From assembly GCA_018883975.1 (NCBI GenBank), contig JAHLFD010000141.1:1-19066 (forward strand): a stretch of 19,066 nt of DNA. The letters run 5' to 3'. This DNA is from Zhenhengia stercoravium (GTDB lineage: Bacteria; Bacillota; Clostridia; Lachnospirales; Cellulosilyticaceae). Made by a program: the position numbers and the translations under genes. Positions 6,558 through 13,354 of this stretch are shown here, one piece after another. The notes below the pieces were generated by a model. It was not told the origin of the DNA, searched no databases, and saw nothing but the letters and a program-made list of their open reading frames with translations. How positions within the stretch are numbered: position 1 is the first letter of the stretch; every line of letters starts with the position of its first letter.

Positions 6558-6882
6558 ATTCTCTTTCCTTTCACGCTTATTGATCTATTCCCTATTATAA
6601 CTTTTTTCCCTTTTTCTTACTACACCATTCGTCATTATGCTACATTTCACTCTCTTTATTTCTATAATTTTAGTCGTATTTTTGTTCATTATAAACAAAA
6701 AATTAATTTTTTATATTTTTTTGTTCATAATCTCTTTAAAAACCAAAAATATATGTTATTATTTATATATATTAAATTTGATTCTGACATAAAGACATTT
6801 ATTTCTAGTTAATTTATACATGTGTATCACTAGAATTTATCCGTTTTTATGACTTTATTACAAACAACCGGAGGGGACAGTT
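6558..6882. promoter_or_regulatory. AT-rich intergenic control region before the solute-binding lipoprotein gene
   Basis: No gene is seen in this 325-base stretch. It holds a direct repeat TTTTTGTTCAT (6679-6689 and 6718-6728, offset 39 bases), between whose copies lies a perfect palindrome AAAAAATTAATTTTTT (6697-6712). It also holds a nested inverted repeat: TTCTAGT (6803-6809) with ACTAGAA (6829-6835), enclosing ATACA-TG-TGTAT (6816-6827). A strong GGAGGGG ribosome binding site lies at 6870-6876. The AT content makes any single -10/-35 assignment unsafe; it must contain the divergent promoters of the genes at 6557 and 6883. Confidence 0.5.
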
Positions 6883-8463
6883 ATGAGAAAATTCACTAAA
6901 GCTTTAACTTTAGCAACAGCTACAATGCTCTTAGTATCTTCTGTAACAGGATGTAGCACTGGAAACAAATCACAAGCAGCAGCAGGAGGAAACACTTCAT
7001 CTTCAGGCGTAGAAGTTAACTTAACAGGTTATCCAATCGTTGAAGAGCCTATCCAATTAACAGCTTTCGCTTATGGCGAACCTGGAAATGGCGACTGGGA
7101 TGACTATCCAGTATTTGCAGAACTTGCAGAAAAAACAAATGTTCAAGTAGACTTCGAAACAGTAAGTGGAGATGGTGCAACTGAAAAACTTAACTTAGTT
7201 CTTGCATCAAATAAACTTCCTGATATCTTCTTCTCAGGTTTAAGTTCTACTATGATTAATAAATATGCTGGAATGGGATTATTCCTTCCACTTAACGATC
7301 TTATTGATCAATATGCTCCAAATATCAAAGCGGTACTTGAAGAGCGCCCAGATATCAAAAACGCTATTACAATGCCAGACGGTAACATTTACTCTATTCC
7401 AGCTGTAAATGCAAATGCAGGTATCCCTACAACTCAGCTTTGCATTAACAAAACTTGGTTAGATAAATTAGGCCTAGAAGTACCAACAACAACAGATGAA
7501 TTCTATGAAGTTTTAAAAGCTTTCAAAACACAAGATCCTAACGGAAACGGTAAAGCTGATGAAATTCCGATGACTTACGAACCAGTTCCTCCATATGACG
7601 TATGGAATGGTGATACAGGTTTCAGTGGCGCATTCGGTGTTGTAACACTTACTGGAAGTATGATGCTTTCTGAAGATCAACAAGATCTTATCTATACACC
7701 TATCCAAGAAGGTTACAAAGACTACATTAAATGGACAAGCAAACTTTATACAGAAGGTCTTCTTGACCCAGAACTTTTCACACAAGACCACAACCAATAC
7801 ATGGCTAAGAGAAGCTCTGACTATGTAGGTGCATACCTTACAAACGGACCATTAGAAGGTACAGATATTGAATGGATTGCAATTGAACCTCTTAAAGGAC
7901 CAAATGGTGATCAATTATGGTCTCAATTTGACTATGGTATTGATAAAAACAGAGCTATCATCTCTGCTACTTGCCCATACCCAGAAGTTGCAATGCGTTA
8001 CATTGACTCATTCTTTGAAAAAGAAAACTCTTTAAAACTTAAATATGGTAAACGTCTCCAAGAAAGAGATGGCGGTAAATGGGAAGTTGTAGAACTTGAA
8101 CCAGGCGTATCTAGCGAATGTCCAGGTCCATATGTTCCAACAATGGAAACAAAAGATATGGAAATGAACGACCTTGTTCAAACAGAATCATCAATCAGAG
8201 CTAACGAGCGTCTTGAAATGTACAAACCATTCTTAGCACCAGCTGTTCCAAACATGAACTTAACACCAGAAGAATCTAAAGAATTATCAGCTCTTCAAAC
8301 AGATTTACAAGACTATGTAAATCAAAATAAAGCAAAATGGACAACAGGTCAACAAAATGTAGATACTGATTGGGATAACTATGTTGCTACACTTAACAAA
8401 ATGGGCTTAGAAAGATACATGGAAATCTATAACCAAGCTTATGATAGATTCTTAGGCAACTAA
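6883..8463 (+). CDS. Extracellular solute-binding lipoprotein of a carbohydrate ABC transporter (family 1)
   Basis: The product has 526 residues. The lipoprotein signal ends in VTGC with Cys at 24, followed by a Ser/Gly/Ala-rich linker. The mature part has the family 1 pattern: YPIVEEPIQLTAFAYG, an aromatic-rich GDWDDYPVFAELAEKTNVQVDFE, NLVLASNKLPDIFFSG, GLFLPLNDLIDQYAPNI, and a Ca-binding-like DPNGNGKADEIPM loop (about residues 218-230). The length fits the LplA/YtcQ (LipO) branch, which feeds oligosaccharides, often pectin- or xylan-derived, to LplB/LplC-type permeases. No permease gene is adjacent, and the gene is monocistronic, with its own terminator. Codon choice (few ATA, many AAC, TTC and ATC) differs from neighbours and suggests high expression. 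GGAGGGG lies 6 bases before ATG. The substrate is unknown. Confidence 0.85.
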   Translation: MRKFTKALTLATATMLLVSSVTGCSTGNKSQAAAGGNTSSSGVEVNLTGYPIVEEPIQLTAFAYGEPGNGDWDDYPVFAELAEKTNVQVDFETVSGDGATEKLNLVLASNKLPDIFFSGLSSTMINKYAGMGLFLPLNDLIDQYAPNIKAVLEERPDIKNAITMPDGNIYSIPAVNANAGIPTTQLCINKTWLDKLGLEVPTTTDEFYEVLKAFKTQDPNGNGKADEIPMTYEPVPPYDVWNGDTGFSGAFGVVTLTGSMMLSEDQQDLIYTPIQEGYKDYIKWTSKLYTEGLLDPELFTQDHNQYMAKRSSDYVGAYLTNGPLEGTDIEWIAIEPLKGPNGDQLWSQFDYGIDKNRAIISATCPYPEVAMRYIDSFFEKENSLKLKYGKRLQERDGGKWEVVELEPGVSSECPGPYVPTMETKDMEMNDLVQTESSIRANERLEMYKPFLAPAVPNMNLTPEESKELSALQTDLQDYVNQNKAKWTTGQQNVDTDWDNYVATLNKMGLERYMEIYNQAYDRFLGN

Positions 8464-8469
8464 ATGTAA

Positions 8470-8509
8470 AATAAAAAAGCTGTAGAGCTCACTCTACAGC
8501 TTTTTTATT
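8470..8509. terminator. Bidirectional terminator
   Basis: A perfect 18-bp stem pairs 8470-8487 with 8492-8509 around a CTCA loop, flanked by A6 and T6 runs. It terminates the solute-binding protein gene on the plus strand and the marR operon on the minus strand, whose last codons lie inside it. Confidence 0.92.
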
Positions 8510-8942
8510 GCATTTTATTAATAAGTATCTCTAGGGACTGTTTAATCTGATTTAATTCTTCCGATGTTAATTCCTTAAATACATTACAAAAACTATCATT
8601 CATAGCTTTCTTAAAGGAATAAGCAAATTCCTTTCCTTTATAGGATAAGGTAATATAAGTATTACGCTTATCCTTATCTTTCTTTGTCTTCTCTATATAG
8701 CCTGCTTCTTCTAATCTTTTAATAATACCTGATACTGTAGCTTTCGTTAAAGAAAGTTCACTGCACAGGCTTGTAAGTGTCATCTCTTTTTTATGAGCTA
8801 AGATCTTCACTATCATAACCTGTTGATTAGTTAATCCACTCATTCTCATTCCCAATCCTATATGATTATTCATAAGTGAATAAATCTCTTTAATCATCAT
8901 AATAATTTGAAAGGACTCTGTTTCCCTTTTTATTGTTCCCAT
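8505..8942 (-). CDS. MarR-family transcriptional regulator
   Basis: The product has 145 residues, the normal length for MarR. The winged helix-turn-helix is clear: LTNQQVMIVKILAHKKEMTLTSLCSELSLTKATVSGIIKRLEEAGYIEKTKKDKDKRNTYITLS, with the recognition helix at TKATVSGIIKRLEEAGY and the wing D-K-R-N-T-Y, flanked by N- and C-terminal dimerisation helices. The open frame can start at TTG 8951, but ATG at 8942 is chosen because GAGG (8952-8955) lies 9 bases before it. The start overlaps the last 13 bases of the upstream membrane protein gene, so the two are translationally linked. It probably represses its own operon through the palindrome at 9377-9394. The ligand is unknown. Confidence 0.9.
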   Translation of the reverse strand: MGTIKRETESFQIIMMIKEIYSLMNNHIGLGMRMSGLTNQQVMIVKILAHKKEMTLTSLCSELSLTKATVSGIIKRLEEAGYIEKTKKDKDKRNTYITLSYKGKEFAYSFKKAMNDSFCNVFKELTSEELNQIKQSLEILINKMQ

Positions 8943-9361
8943 TTTAGCCAACCTCTAACAAATAGAATCCCTGCACTAAATAAAGCTGTCCCTAATCCTA
9001 CATAAAAAGGTGCCCAATACATAGGCGGAATGAAACTCATAGAACGAATCACTACTCCTAAGGTCATCATACAAGCCATAATGACATAACCTTTTACATC
9101 AAAAAACGAAAAGACACATAGCTTTTCTTTTTCTTTATTTTTAATACGTTTTTCATGTTTATAGACCATCTTACTAAAAATACTAAAATAGAAAATTAAA
9201 AATACACTTACAGCCACTATAACAGAAATCATTTTATAGCCTTGTGCTGCTAATAAAACTTCATAACCTAGTTTCATCACCATCCCCCCCGCAAACATCC
9301 ACACAATAGCTGCATATATTAATAATGTTTTCTTTGAACACCTAAATACGAATTTATCCAT
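8930..9361 (-). CDS. Four-helix membrane protein co-transcribed with marR
   Basis: The product has 143 residues with four hydrophobic segments: two near the N-terminus (LLIYAAIVWMFAGGMVM and MISVIVAVSVFLIFYFSIF), then a basic loop (HEKRIKNKEKEK), then two more (GYVIMACMMTLGVVI and FYVGLGTALFSAGILFV). The frame reaches GTG 9370, but ATG 9361 is the likely start, since AGGAG at 9370-9374 is 8 bases upstream of it and overlaps the GTG. The stop lies 13 bases inside the marR gene. No family was recognised. Small integral membrane proteins next to MarR genes are often the regulated function (export or resistance), but no transporter motif is visible, so this is only context. Confidence 0.75.
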   Translation of the reverse strand: MDKFVFRCSKKTLLIYAAIVWMFAGGMVMKLGYEVLLAAQGYKMISVIVAVSVFLIFYFSIFSKMVYKHEKRIKNKEKEKLCVFSFFDVKGYVIMACMMTLGVVIRSMSFIPPMYWAPFYVGLGTALFSAGILFVRGWLKWEQ

Positions 9362-9376
9362 TTTACTCACTCCTAT

Positions 9377-9394
9377 TAGTTCGTATACAAACTA
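9377..9394 (-). promoter_or_regulatory. Candidate MarR operator
   Basis: TAGTTCGTATACAAACTA is an 18-bp inverted repeat with a single mismatched pair (C/A), in the size and style of MarR operators. It lies between the promoter at 9407-9435 and the ribosome binding site of the membrane protein/marR operon, where binding would block initiation or elongation. Confidence 0.65.
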
Positions 9395-9406
9395 TTTTAT
9401 AGATAT

Positions 9407-9435
9407 ATCCTATGACGATTATGTACTATTGTCAA
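9407..9435 (-). promoter_or_regulatory. Promoter of the membrane protein/marR operon
   Basis: A perfect TTGACA (9435-9430), a 17-base spacer and TAGGAT (9412-9407) lie on the minus strand. The predicted start point is near 9400, just before the palindrome at 9377-9394. Confidence 0.65.
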
Positions 9436-9664
9436 CTAGTAACTTCTAGAACTTTTGATGCAACTATTTATTCTTTCATATTTTCTAACTTACGAAAGAT
9501 AACATATTCCCAATTAACCGATATAAAATCCTTATTGGTATAACCCATATTATACAATGCAACACTACATCCGCTGATCCTCTTTACTTATTATTCATAT
9601 TATAACTCAGCTATGTTATACTAAGACATATAAAAACAGTTATAAAAAGATAGGAGAAATTGAA
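9436..9664 (+). promoter_or_regulatory. Intergenic region with promoter for the gene at 9665
   Basis: No coding frame is supported here. TTCATA (9594-9599), 17 bases, and an extended -10 TGTTATACT (9614-9622) give a plausible promoter about 35 bases before the AGGAG (9652-9656) that serves the ATG at 9665. Nothing else was seen between 9436 and 9590. Confidence 0.6.
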
Positions 9665-10009
9665 ATGAAACCATCAAATTTCCACTTTAAAATAGGTAGT
9701 CATGATATAACTGGTGCATGGGCAATTATACTTGCTATCCTTATTGCTATTCCTGTCATTGCACTGGTAGGTGTTTTATTATCTGTTGTTTTTTCTATTA
9801 TAGGCATTGCCATTACCTTTGCCTTAGGCGTTGCTGGCATTGCCATCATTATTAGTCTTATCACCTTACTTATTCCTAAAAAATGGCGTAATAAATTAGG
9901 TATTCATATTAACATTAATCGATCACCTAAAAAAAACTCAAAACCAACTACTACTCCTGATGGTAAACCTATCATTGATGTAGACTTTGAAGAAACTAAG
10001 AATTCTTAA
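9665..10009 (+). CDS. Small membrane protein of unknown function
   Basis: The product has 114 residues. A short polar N-terminus (HFKIGSHDITG) is followed by a long, nearly continuous hydrophobic region, residues about 18-68, rich in Ile, Val, Ala and Gly, best read as two membrane helices with a tight turn (IPVIALVGVLLSVVFSIIG, then ITFALGVAGIAIIISLITLLI). A basic junction, KKWRNK, favours a cytoplasmic C-terminus. The tail is polar and ends in an acidic DVDFEETKNS. AGGAG lies 8 bases before ATG. It is monocistronic, with its own promoter and a terminator shared with the convergent nsrR-like gene. I do not recognise a named family. Confidence 0.8.
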   Translation: MKPSNFHFKIGSHDITGAWAIILAILIAIPVIALVGVLLSVVFSIIGIAITFALGVAGIAIIISLITLLIPKKWRNKLGIHININRSPKKNSKPTTTPDGKPIIDVDFEETKNS

Positions 10010-10016
10010 AAACTTA

Positions 10017-10070
10017 AAAAGCTAGCATAGAGCCATGTTTTTCAAAAGGTAATGGCCTGTGCTAGCTTTT
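10017..10070. terminator. Bidirectional terminator between convergent genes
   Basis: AAAAGCTAGCA (10017-10027) pairs with TGCTAGCTTTT (10060-10070), with inner pairing GCCA/TGGC (10032-10035 with 10053-10056). The T-tract is better on the minus side, serving the Rrf2 gene, than on the plus side. Confidence 0.75.
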
Positions 10071-10089
10071 CTCTCTTTATTTTCTTTTA

Positions 10090-10485
10090 CTATAAAACAT
10101 CTTCTAACGTATATTGATCAAATTCCTCTATAAATTTATTAAGAGATCTTTGGATAATACCTTTCAGTTTACAGCCACCTTGTACATGCTTGCAGATTTC
10201 ACCTCTACTAAAGCATTCTGCCATATTTCCTGTCTCTTCTGTCATCCTAAGCACTTTTCCTAGATTAATCTCACAAGGTGATACTCCCAGCTTTAGGCCA
10301 CCTGACCTACCTTTTATAGAAAGTACGTAGTCAGTTTTAGCAAGCTGATGTATAACCTTTTTCATATGGTGCTCTGATACATCTAAATAAGTTGCCAATT
10401 CCTCTACTGTACATAACTTATCTGTATGTCTAGCTAAATACACAAGTGCACGAAATGTATAATCGGTAAATTTAGATAGTTGCAT
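10090..10485 (-). CDS. nsrR: Rrf2-family NO-sensing repressor, NsrR type
   Basis: The product has 131 residues. An N-terminal winged helix (residues about 1-65; VEELATYLDVSEHHMKKVIHQLAK, then the wing GRSGGLKLG) is followed by the cluster-binding part. Three Cys at 91, 98 and 105 (C-x6-C-x6-C) fit the Rrf2 iron-sulfur site, and Asp8 in FTDYTFRAL matches the fourth ligand described for the [4Fe-4S] cluster of Streptomyces NsrR. The C-terminus (FDQYTLEDVL) also follows NsrR. Nitric oxide damages the cluster and relieves repression. The globin gene 420 bases away, divergent, is the expected kind of target. The likely promoter carries an NsrR-box-like palindrome, suggesting autoregulation. IscR and RsrR are relatives; the NsrR call rests on the ligand set and on context. 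Confidence 0.85.
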   Translation of the reverse strand: MQLSKFTDYTFRALVYLARHTDKLCTVEELATYLDVSEHHMKKVIHQLAKTDYVLSIKGRSGGLKLGVSPCEINLGKVLRMTEETGNMAECFSRGEICKHVQGGCKLKGIIQRSLNKFIEEFDQYTLEDVL

Positions 10486-10518
10486 AGTTGTAGCATCCTT
10501 TCCATTTAAACTTTAACT

Positions 10519-10539
10519 ATTATAACACATTTTAAATGT
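10519..10539 (-). promoter_or_regulatory. nsrR promoter -10 with NsrR-box-like palindrome
   Basis: A TATAAT (10524-10519, minus strand) lies 34 bases before the nsrR ATG. Immediately upstream, in the spacer, is ACATTTTAAATGT (10527-10539), a perfect 6-1-6 inverted repeat matching the ATTT-n-AAAT core of known NsrR operators. A good -35 is not visible. Confidence 0.6.
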
Positions 10540-10548
10540 ATATTTTAC

Positions 10549-10594
10549 TTGCACATTAAAGCAAAATATGTTAAATTAAATATGTAAAACATAT
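10549..10594 (+). promoter_or_regulatory. Possible plus-strand promoter with second palindrome
   Basis: TTGCAC (10549-10554), 17 bases and TAAATT (10572-10577) could drive the DUF454 remnant and possibly the globin gene. ATATGTAAAACATAT (10580-10594), a perfect 6-3-6 inverted repeat, lies right after the -10. The promoter match is moderate (4/6 in the -10). Confidence 0.4.
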
Positions 10595-10620
10595 ACACAT
10601 TTAACTTAGGGACTATAAAT

Positions 10621-10829
10621 ATGTTAAATGACTTAAAAAAATATACCTATCTCATATTAGGTTCCCTACTTTTATTTATAGGGATAGTAGGTACTTTCCT
10701 TCCCGTTATTCCAACAACACCCCTTATCGTTCTGGCCTGCTATCTCTATAGTAAAAGTTCAAATATAGCTTATGCTATTCCCCCTTTTGCTTACTAAATA
10801 ACATGCTAATGCAACCTATTATAGGTTAA
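10621..10829 (+). pseudogene. Truncated, frameshifted DUF454 (YbaN-like) membrane protein
   Basis: ATG 10621 opens a 58-codon frame ending at TAA 10795-10797. The first about 48 residues match DUF454/YbaN: a LKKYTYLILGSLLL helix, GIVGTFLPVIPTTPL with the hallmark LPxxPTTP, and a LACYLYSKSS end. Family members run to about 115-125 residues. A one-base shift near the C5/T4 run at 10780-10787 would continue as FCLLNNMLMQPIIG, resembling the next conserved segment, but it too stops at 10827-10829. So the gene is both shifted and missing its second half. Only a weak GGGA-type ribosome binding site precedes it. It lies in the same direction as the globin gene, so it probably was the first gene of that operon. 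Confidence 0.7.
10813..10827 (+). promoter_or_regulatory. 15-bp palindrome upstream of the globin gene
   Basis: AACCTATTATAGGTT is a perfect 7-1-7 inverted repeat 77 bases before the globin ATG, overlapping the end of the DUF454 remnant. It may be an operator or a leader hairpin. TATACT at 10835-10840 could be a -10, but no matching -35 was found. Confidence 0.45.
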
Positions 10830-10904
10830 TACTTTATACTTTATTATTTCTTTATTTTCTAAATTAAAACCATTCGTTCATTACTTTGCTAGGAGAATTT
10901 AACC

Positions 10905-11339
10905 ATGTTAGATCAAAAAACAATTGAAGTTGTTAAAAGTACAGTTCCTGTATTGCAAGAAAAAGGTGTAGAAATTACAACTCATTTTTATAAAATTATG
11001 TTTGAAAATAATCCAGAAGTAAAAGCTATGTTTGATATGAGCAAACAAGAATCAGGTGCTCAACCAATGGCTTTAGCTATGACAGTATTAGCTGCTGCCC
11101 AAAATATTGACCGTTTAGAAACACTTCTTCCAGCGGTACAAAAAATCGGTGCAAGACACGTAGAACTTAATGTCAAACCTGAACACTACCCAATCGTAGG
11201 ACAAAACTTATTACAAGCTCTTAAAGATGTATTAGGCGATGGTGCAACCGAAGAAGTTATGGAAGCATGGGGTAAAGCCTATAACATTATTGCAGATATC
11301 TTCATCAATGTTGAAAAAGATATCTATACTTCAAAATAA
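10905..11339 (+). CDS. Single-domain bacterial haemoglobin (Hmp globin domain), NO detoxification
   Basis: The product has 144 residues covering only the globin part of flavohaemoglobin; the FAD and NAD domains are absent and the stop is followed at once by a terminator. Key residues fall at the same numbers as in E. coli Hmp: Tyr29 (B10), Gln53 (E7), proximal His85 (F8), Tyr95 and Glu137. The segments KPEHYPIVGQNLL and AWGKAYNIIADIFIN are typical. It should bind haem b in the cytosol and oxidise NO to nitrate or bind O2, needing a separate reductase. AGGAGA (10891-10896) lies 8 bases before ATG. The neighbouring NsrR-type gene supports a nitric-oxide role. Codon use, with few ATA, suggests good expression. 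It is closer to the Vitreoscilla/Campylobacter single-domain type than to truncated globins. Confidence 0.92.
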   Translation: MLDQKTIEVVKSTVPVLQEKGVEITTHFYKIMFENNPEVKAMFDMSKQESGAQPMALAMTVLAAAQNIDRLETLLPAVQKIGARHVELNVKPEHYPIVGQNLLQALKDVLGDGATEEVMEAWGKAYNIIADIFINVEKDIYTSK

Positions 11340-11346
11340 TATCCAC

Positions 11347-11381
11347 AAAAAAGATGCCTCTTCAGAAGAGGCATCTTTTTT
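11347..11381. terminator. Bidirectional terminator between globin gene and prfA
   Basis: AAAAAAGATGCCTCTT (11347-11362) pairs perfectly with 11366-11381 around CAG. T6 tracts occur on both sides. The last base pairs overlap the prfA stop codon. Confidence 0.92.
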
Positions 11382-12453
11382 ATTCATTAGTTACTAATTT
11401 AAGTTTTTCAGTTTGGTCTACTGTAGTGAGTGTTGAAATAATTTCCTCAATATCACCATCAAGGATTGAATCTAATCTATGAAGTGTAAGACCGATACGG
11501 TGGTCTGTTACACGTCCTTGTGGGAAGTTGTAAGTACGAATACGTTCACTACGGTCACCAGTACCTACCTGACTTTTCTTTTCTGCTGCCATTTCAGCAT
11601 GTTGTTTAGCTTGTTCCATATCATAAAGTCTAGCACGAAGTACTTTAAGTGCTTTTTCTTTATTTTTAAGCTGTGATTTTTCATCTTGGCAAGATACAAC
11701 AAGACCAGTTGGAACGTGAGTAGCACGTACAGCTGAGTCAGTTGTATTTACACACTGTCCACCATTACCCGAAGCTCTAAATACGTCAATACGCACATCA
11801 TTCATGTTAAGTTCAACGTCTACTTCTTCAGCTTCTGGAAGAACAGCTACTGTAACTGTTGATGTATGGATACGACCGCCTGATTCTGTTGAAGGAATAC
11901 GTTGTACACGGTGTACACCACTTTCATATTTAAGTTTAGAGTAAACACCTTGCCCTTTAATCATGAAGATAACTTCTTTAAAACCACCGATTCCACTTTC
12001 GTTAACTTCCATAAGCTCTGTTTTCCATTTGCAGCGTTCTGCATAACGGTTGTACATACGGTAAAGGTCTGCAGCAAAGAGTGCAGCTTCATCTCCACCA
12101 GCACCACCACGGATCTCAACGATAACGTTTTTCTCATCGTTAGGGTCTTTTGGAAGAAGTAAAAGTTTAATTTCGTTCTCAAGTGGTTCTACACGTTTTT
12201 TATTCTCATTAAGTTCTTCTTTTACAAGCTCTCTAAAGTCATCATCTAACTTTTCTTCAAGCATCATAAGTGCATCATCAATTGCTGCAAGTGTATCTTT
12301 GTATTCGATATATTTTTCTACAATAGGTCTTAAATCACTATGCTCTTTCATAAGCTTTTGCCATCTCTCTTGATCGGCAATTACCATTGGATCACTAATC
12401 ATTTCACCTATGTCTTCAAATTTTTGTACTAAATCGTCAAGCTGATCAAACAT
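11380..12453 (-). CDS. prfA: Peptide chain release factor 1
   Basis: The product has 357 residues, full length. It terminates translation at UAA and UAG in the ribosomal A site. The universal GGQ motif is at 231-233 (GNGGQCVNTTDSAVR), whose Gln is methylated by PrmC and which enters the peptidyl-transferase centre. The stop-codon-recognition tripeptide is Pro-Ser-Thr at 187-189, the P-x-T form of RF1 rather than SPF of RF2. The N-terminal coiled helices (about 1-100) and IRGGAGGDEAALFAADLYRMY (115-135) fit domain 1/2. The ATG at 12453 follows GAGGTGA. It lies 19 bases after prmC, so the enzyme and its substrate are co-expressed. Confidence 0.97.
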   Translation of the reverse strand: MFDQLDDLVQKFEDIGEMISDPMVIADQERWQKLMKEHSDLRPIVEKYIEYKDTLAAIDDALMMLEEKLDDDFRELVKEELNENKKRVEPLENEIKLLLLPKDPNDEKNVIVEIRGGAGGDEAALFAADLYRMYNRYAERCKWKTELMEVNESGIGGFKEVIFMIKGQGVYSKLKYESGVHRVQRIPSTESGGRIHTSTVTVAVLPEAEEVDVELNMNDVRIDVFRASGNGGQCVNTTDSAVRATHVPTGLVVSCQDEKSQLKNKEKALKVLRARLYDMEQAKQHAEMAAEKKSQVGTGDRSERIRTYNFPQGRVTDHRIGLTLHRLDSILDGDIEEIISTLTTVDQTEKLKLVTNE

Positions 12454-12472
12454 CCATTCACCTCATCATTAT

Positions 12473-13354
12473 TTATAATTTCATGCCTATAACAACTCTG
12501 TCTTTTCCAGCTAAATCTTGTATAAGCTTAATGTTATAAAAACCTTCTTGCTTAAGAATGTTACATACATCTTCGCCTTGTAGATATCCTATTTCATAGG
12601 CTAATAAACCATTTTTCTTAAGGTACTTTTTACCTTCTTTAGTAATTTCACGATAAAACTTAAGGCCATCGCCTTCATCAGTTAGCGCTTTACGAGGCTC
12701 ATGCTCTTTTACTTCTCCCATAAGCCCTTTACACTCGTCAAATGTAATATATGGCGGATTAGACACAATAAGATCTAGACTTTCTTCTTCTCCATCATAA
12801 TCCTTAAAGACATCACTTTGCAAGAGGGTAATATGTTCCTCTAACTGATGCGCTTTTACGTTTTTCTTTGCTACTACAAGTGCATTTTCACAAATATCTA
12901 TCGCTGTTATGTTCAGCCCTTTTATGTAGTGCACAAGTGATACACTAATACATCCTGAACCTACGCCTACTTCTACTGCTTTTTCAACTCTATTTTGTTT
13001 GCTGTATTCTATAATTGTTTCTACTAACGTTTCTGTATCCTGTCTCGGAATAAGAACACGCTCATCTACATAAAATTCTAGTCCCATAAATTCTTGACTT
13101 TTTGTAATGTATTGAAGAGGTATCCCTTGAATACGTTTTGCAATCATATACATATAAGACTCTTTAATATGATCTGCAACTTCATCATTGCCATGAAGAA
13201 TCAGTTCACTTGATGTACACTGCAACACATAAAGTGCAAGTAGCCTTGCATCAATAGCAGCATCCATCTTTTCATAGCTTTCAAGGACATTTCTACCCAT
13301 TGCAATAAGCTGATTAACAGTTACATTTTTTGGCTGATCCTTCAGCATGCTCAT
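12473..13354 (-). CDS. prmC: Release factor glutamine methyltransferase PrmC
   Basis: The product has 293 residues. It methylates the GGQ glutamine of release factors using S-adenosylmethionine. The N-terminal helical substrate-binding domain (about 1-95) leads into VLIPRQDTE (100-108), the SAM motif EVGVGSGCI (128-136), the acidic AIDI end of strand 2 (151-154) and the catalytic NPPY (199-202). ATG 13354 is supported by AAGGAG at 13364-13369, 9 bases away. Both lie inside the coding end of the DUF1385 gene, giving a 41-base overlap and probable translational coupling. prfA follows directly. Confidence 0.96.
   Translation of the reverse strand: MSMLKDQPKNVTVNQLIAMGRNVLESYEKMDAAIDARLLALYVLQCTSSELILHGNDEVADHIKESYMYMIAKRIQGIPLQYITKSQEFMGLEFYVDERVLIPRQDTETLVETIIEYSKQNRVEKAVEVGVGSGCISVSLVHYIKGLNITAIDICENALVVAKKNVKAHQLEEHITLLQSDVFKDYDGEEESLDLIVSNPPYITFDECKGLMGEVKEHEPRKALTDEGDGLKFYREITKEGKKYLKKNGLLAYEIGYLQGEDVCNILKQEGFYNIKLIQDLAGKDRVVIGMKL

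Noticed and set aside
8943..8951. TTG start of the MarR protein at 8951
   Set aside because: GAGG ends directly before the TTG, too close; ATG 8942 has a 9-base spacing.
10905..11339. Truncated flavohaemoglobin gene
   Set aside because: The stop falls at the natural end of the globin domain and is followed by a strong terminator, with no remnants of reductase domains, so it is a genuine single-domain globin.
11961..12182. Second minus-strand frame inside prfA
   Set aside because: It is fully embedded in a conserved housekeeping gene in another frame, with no family resemblance.
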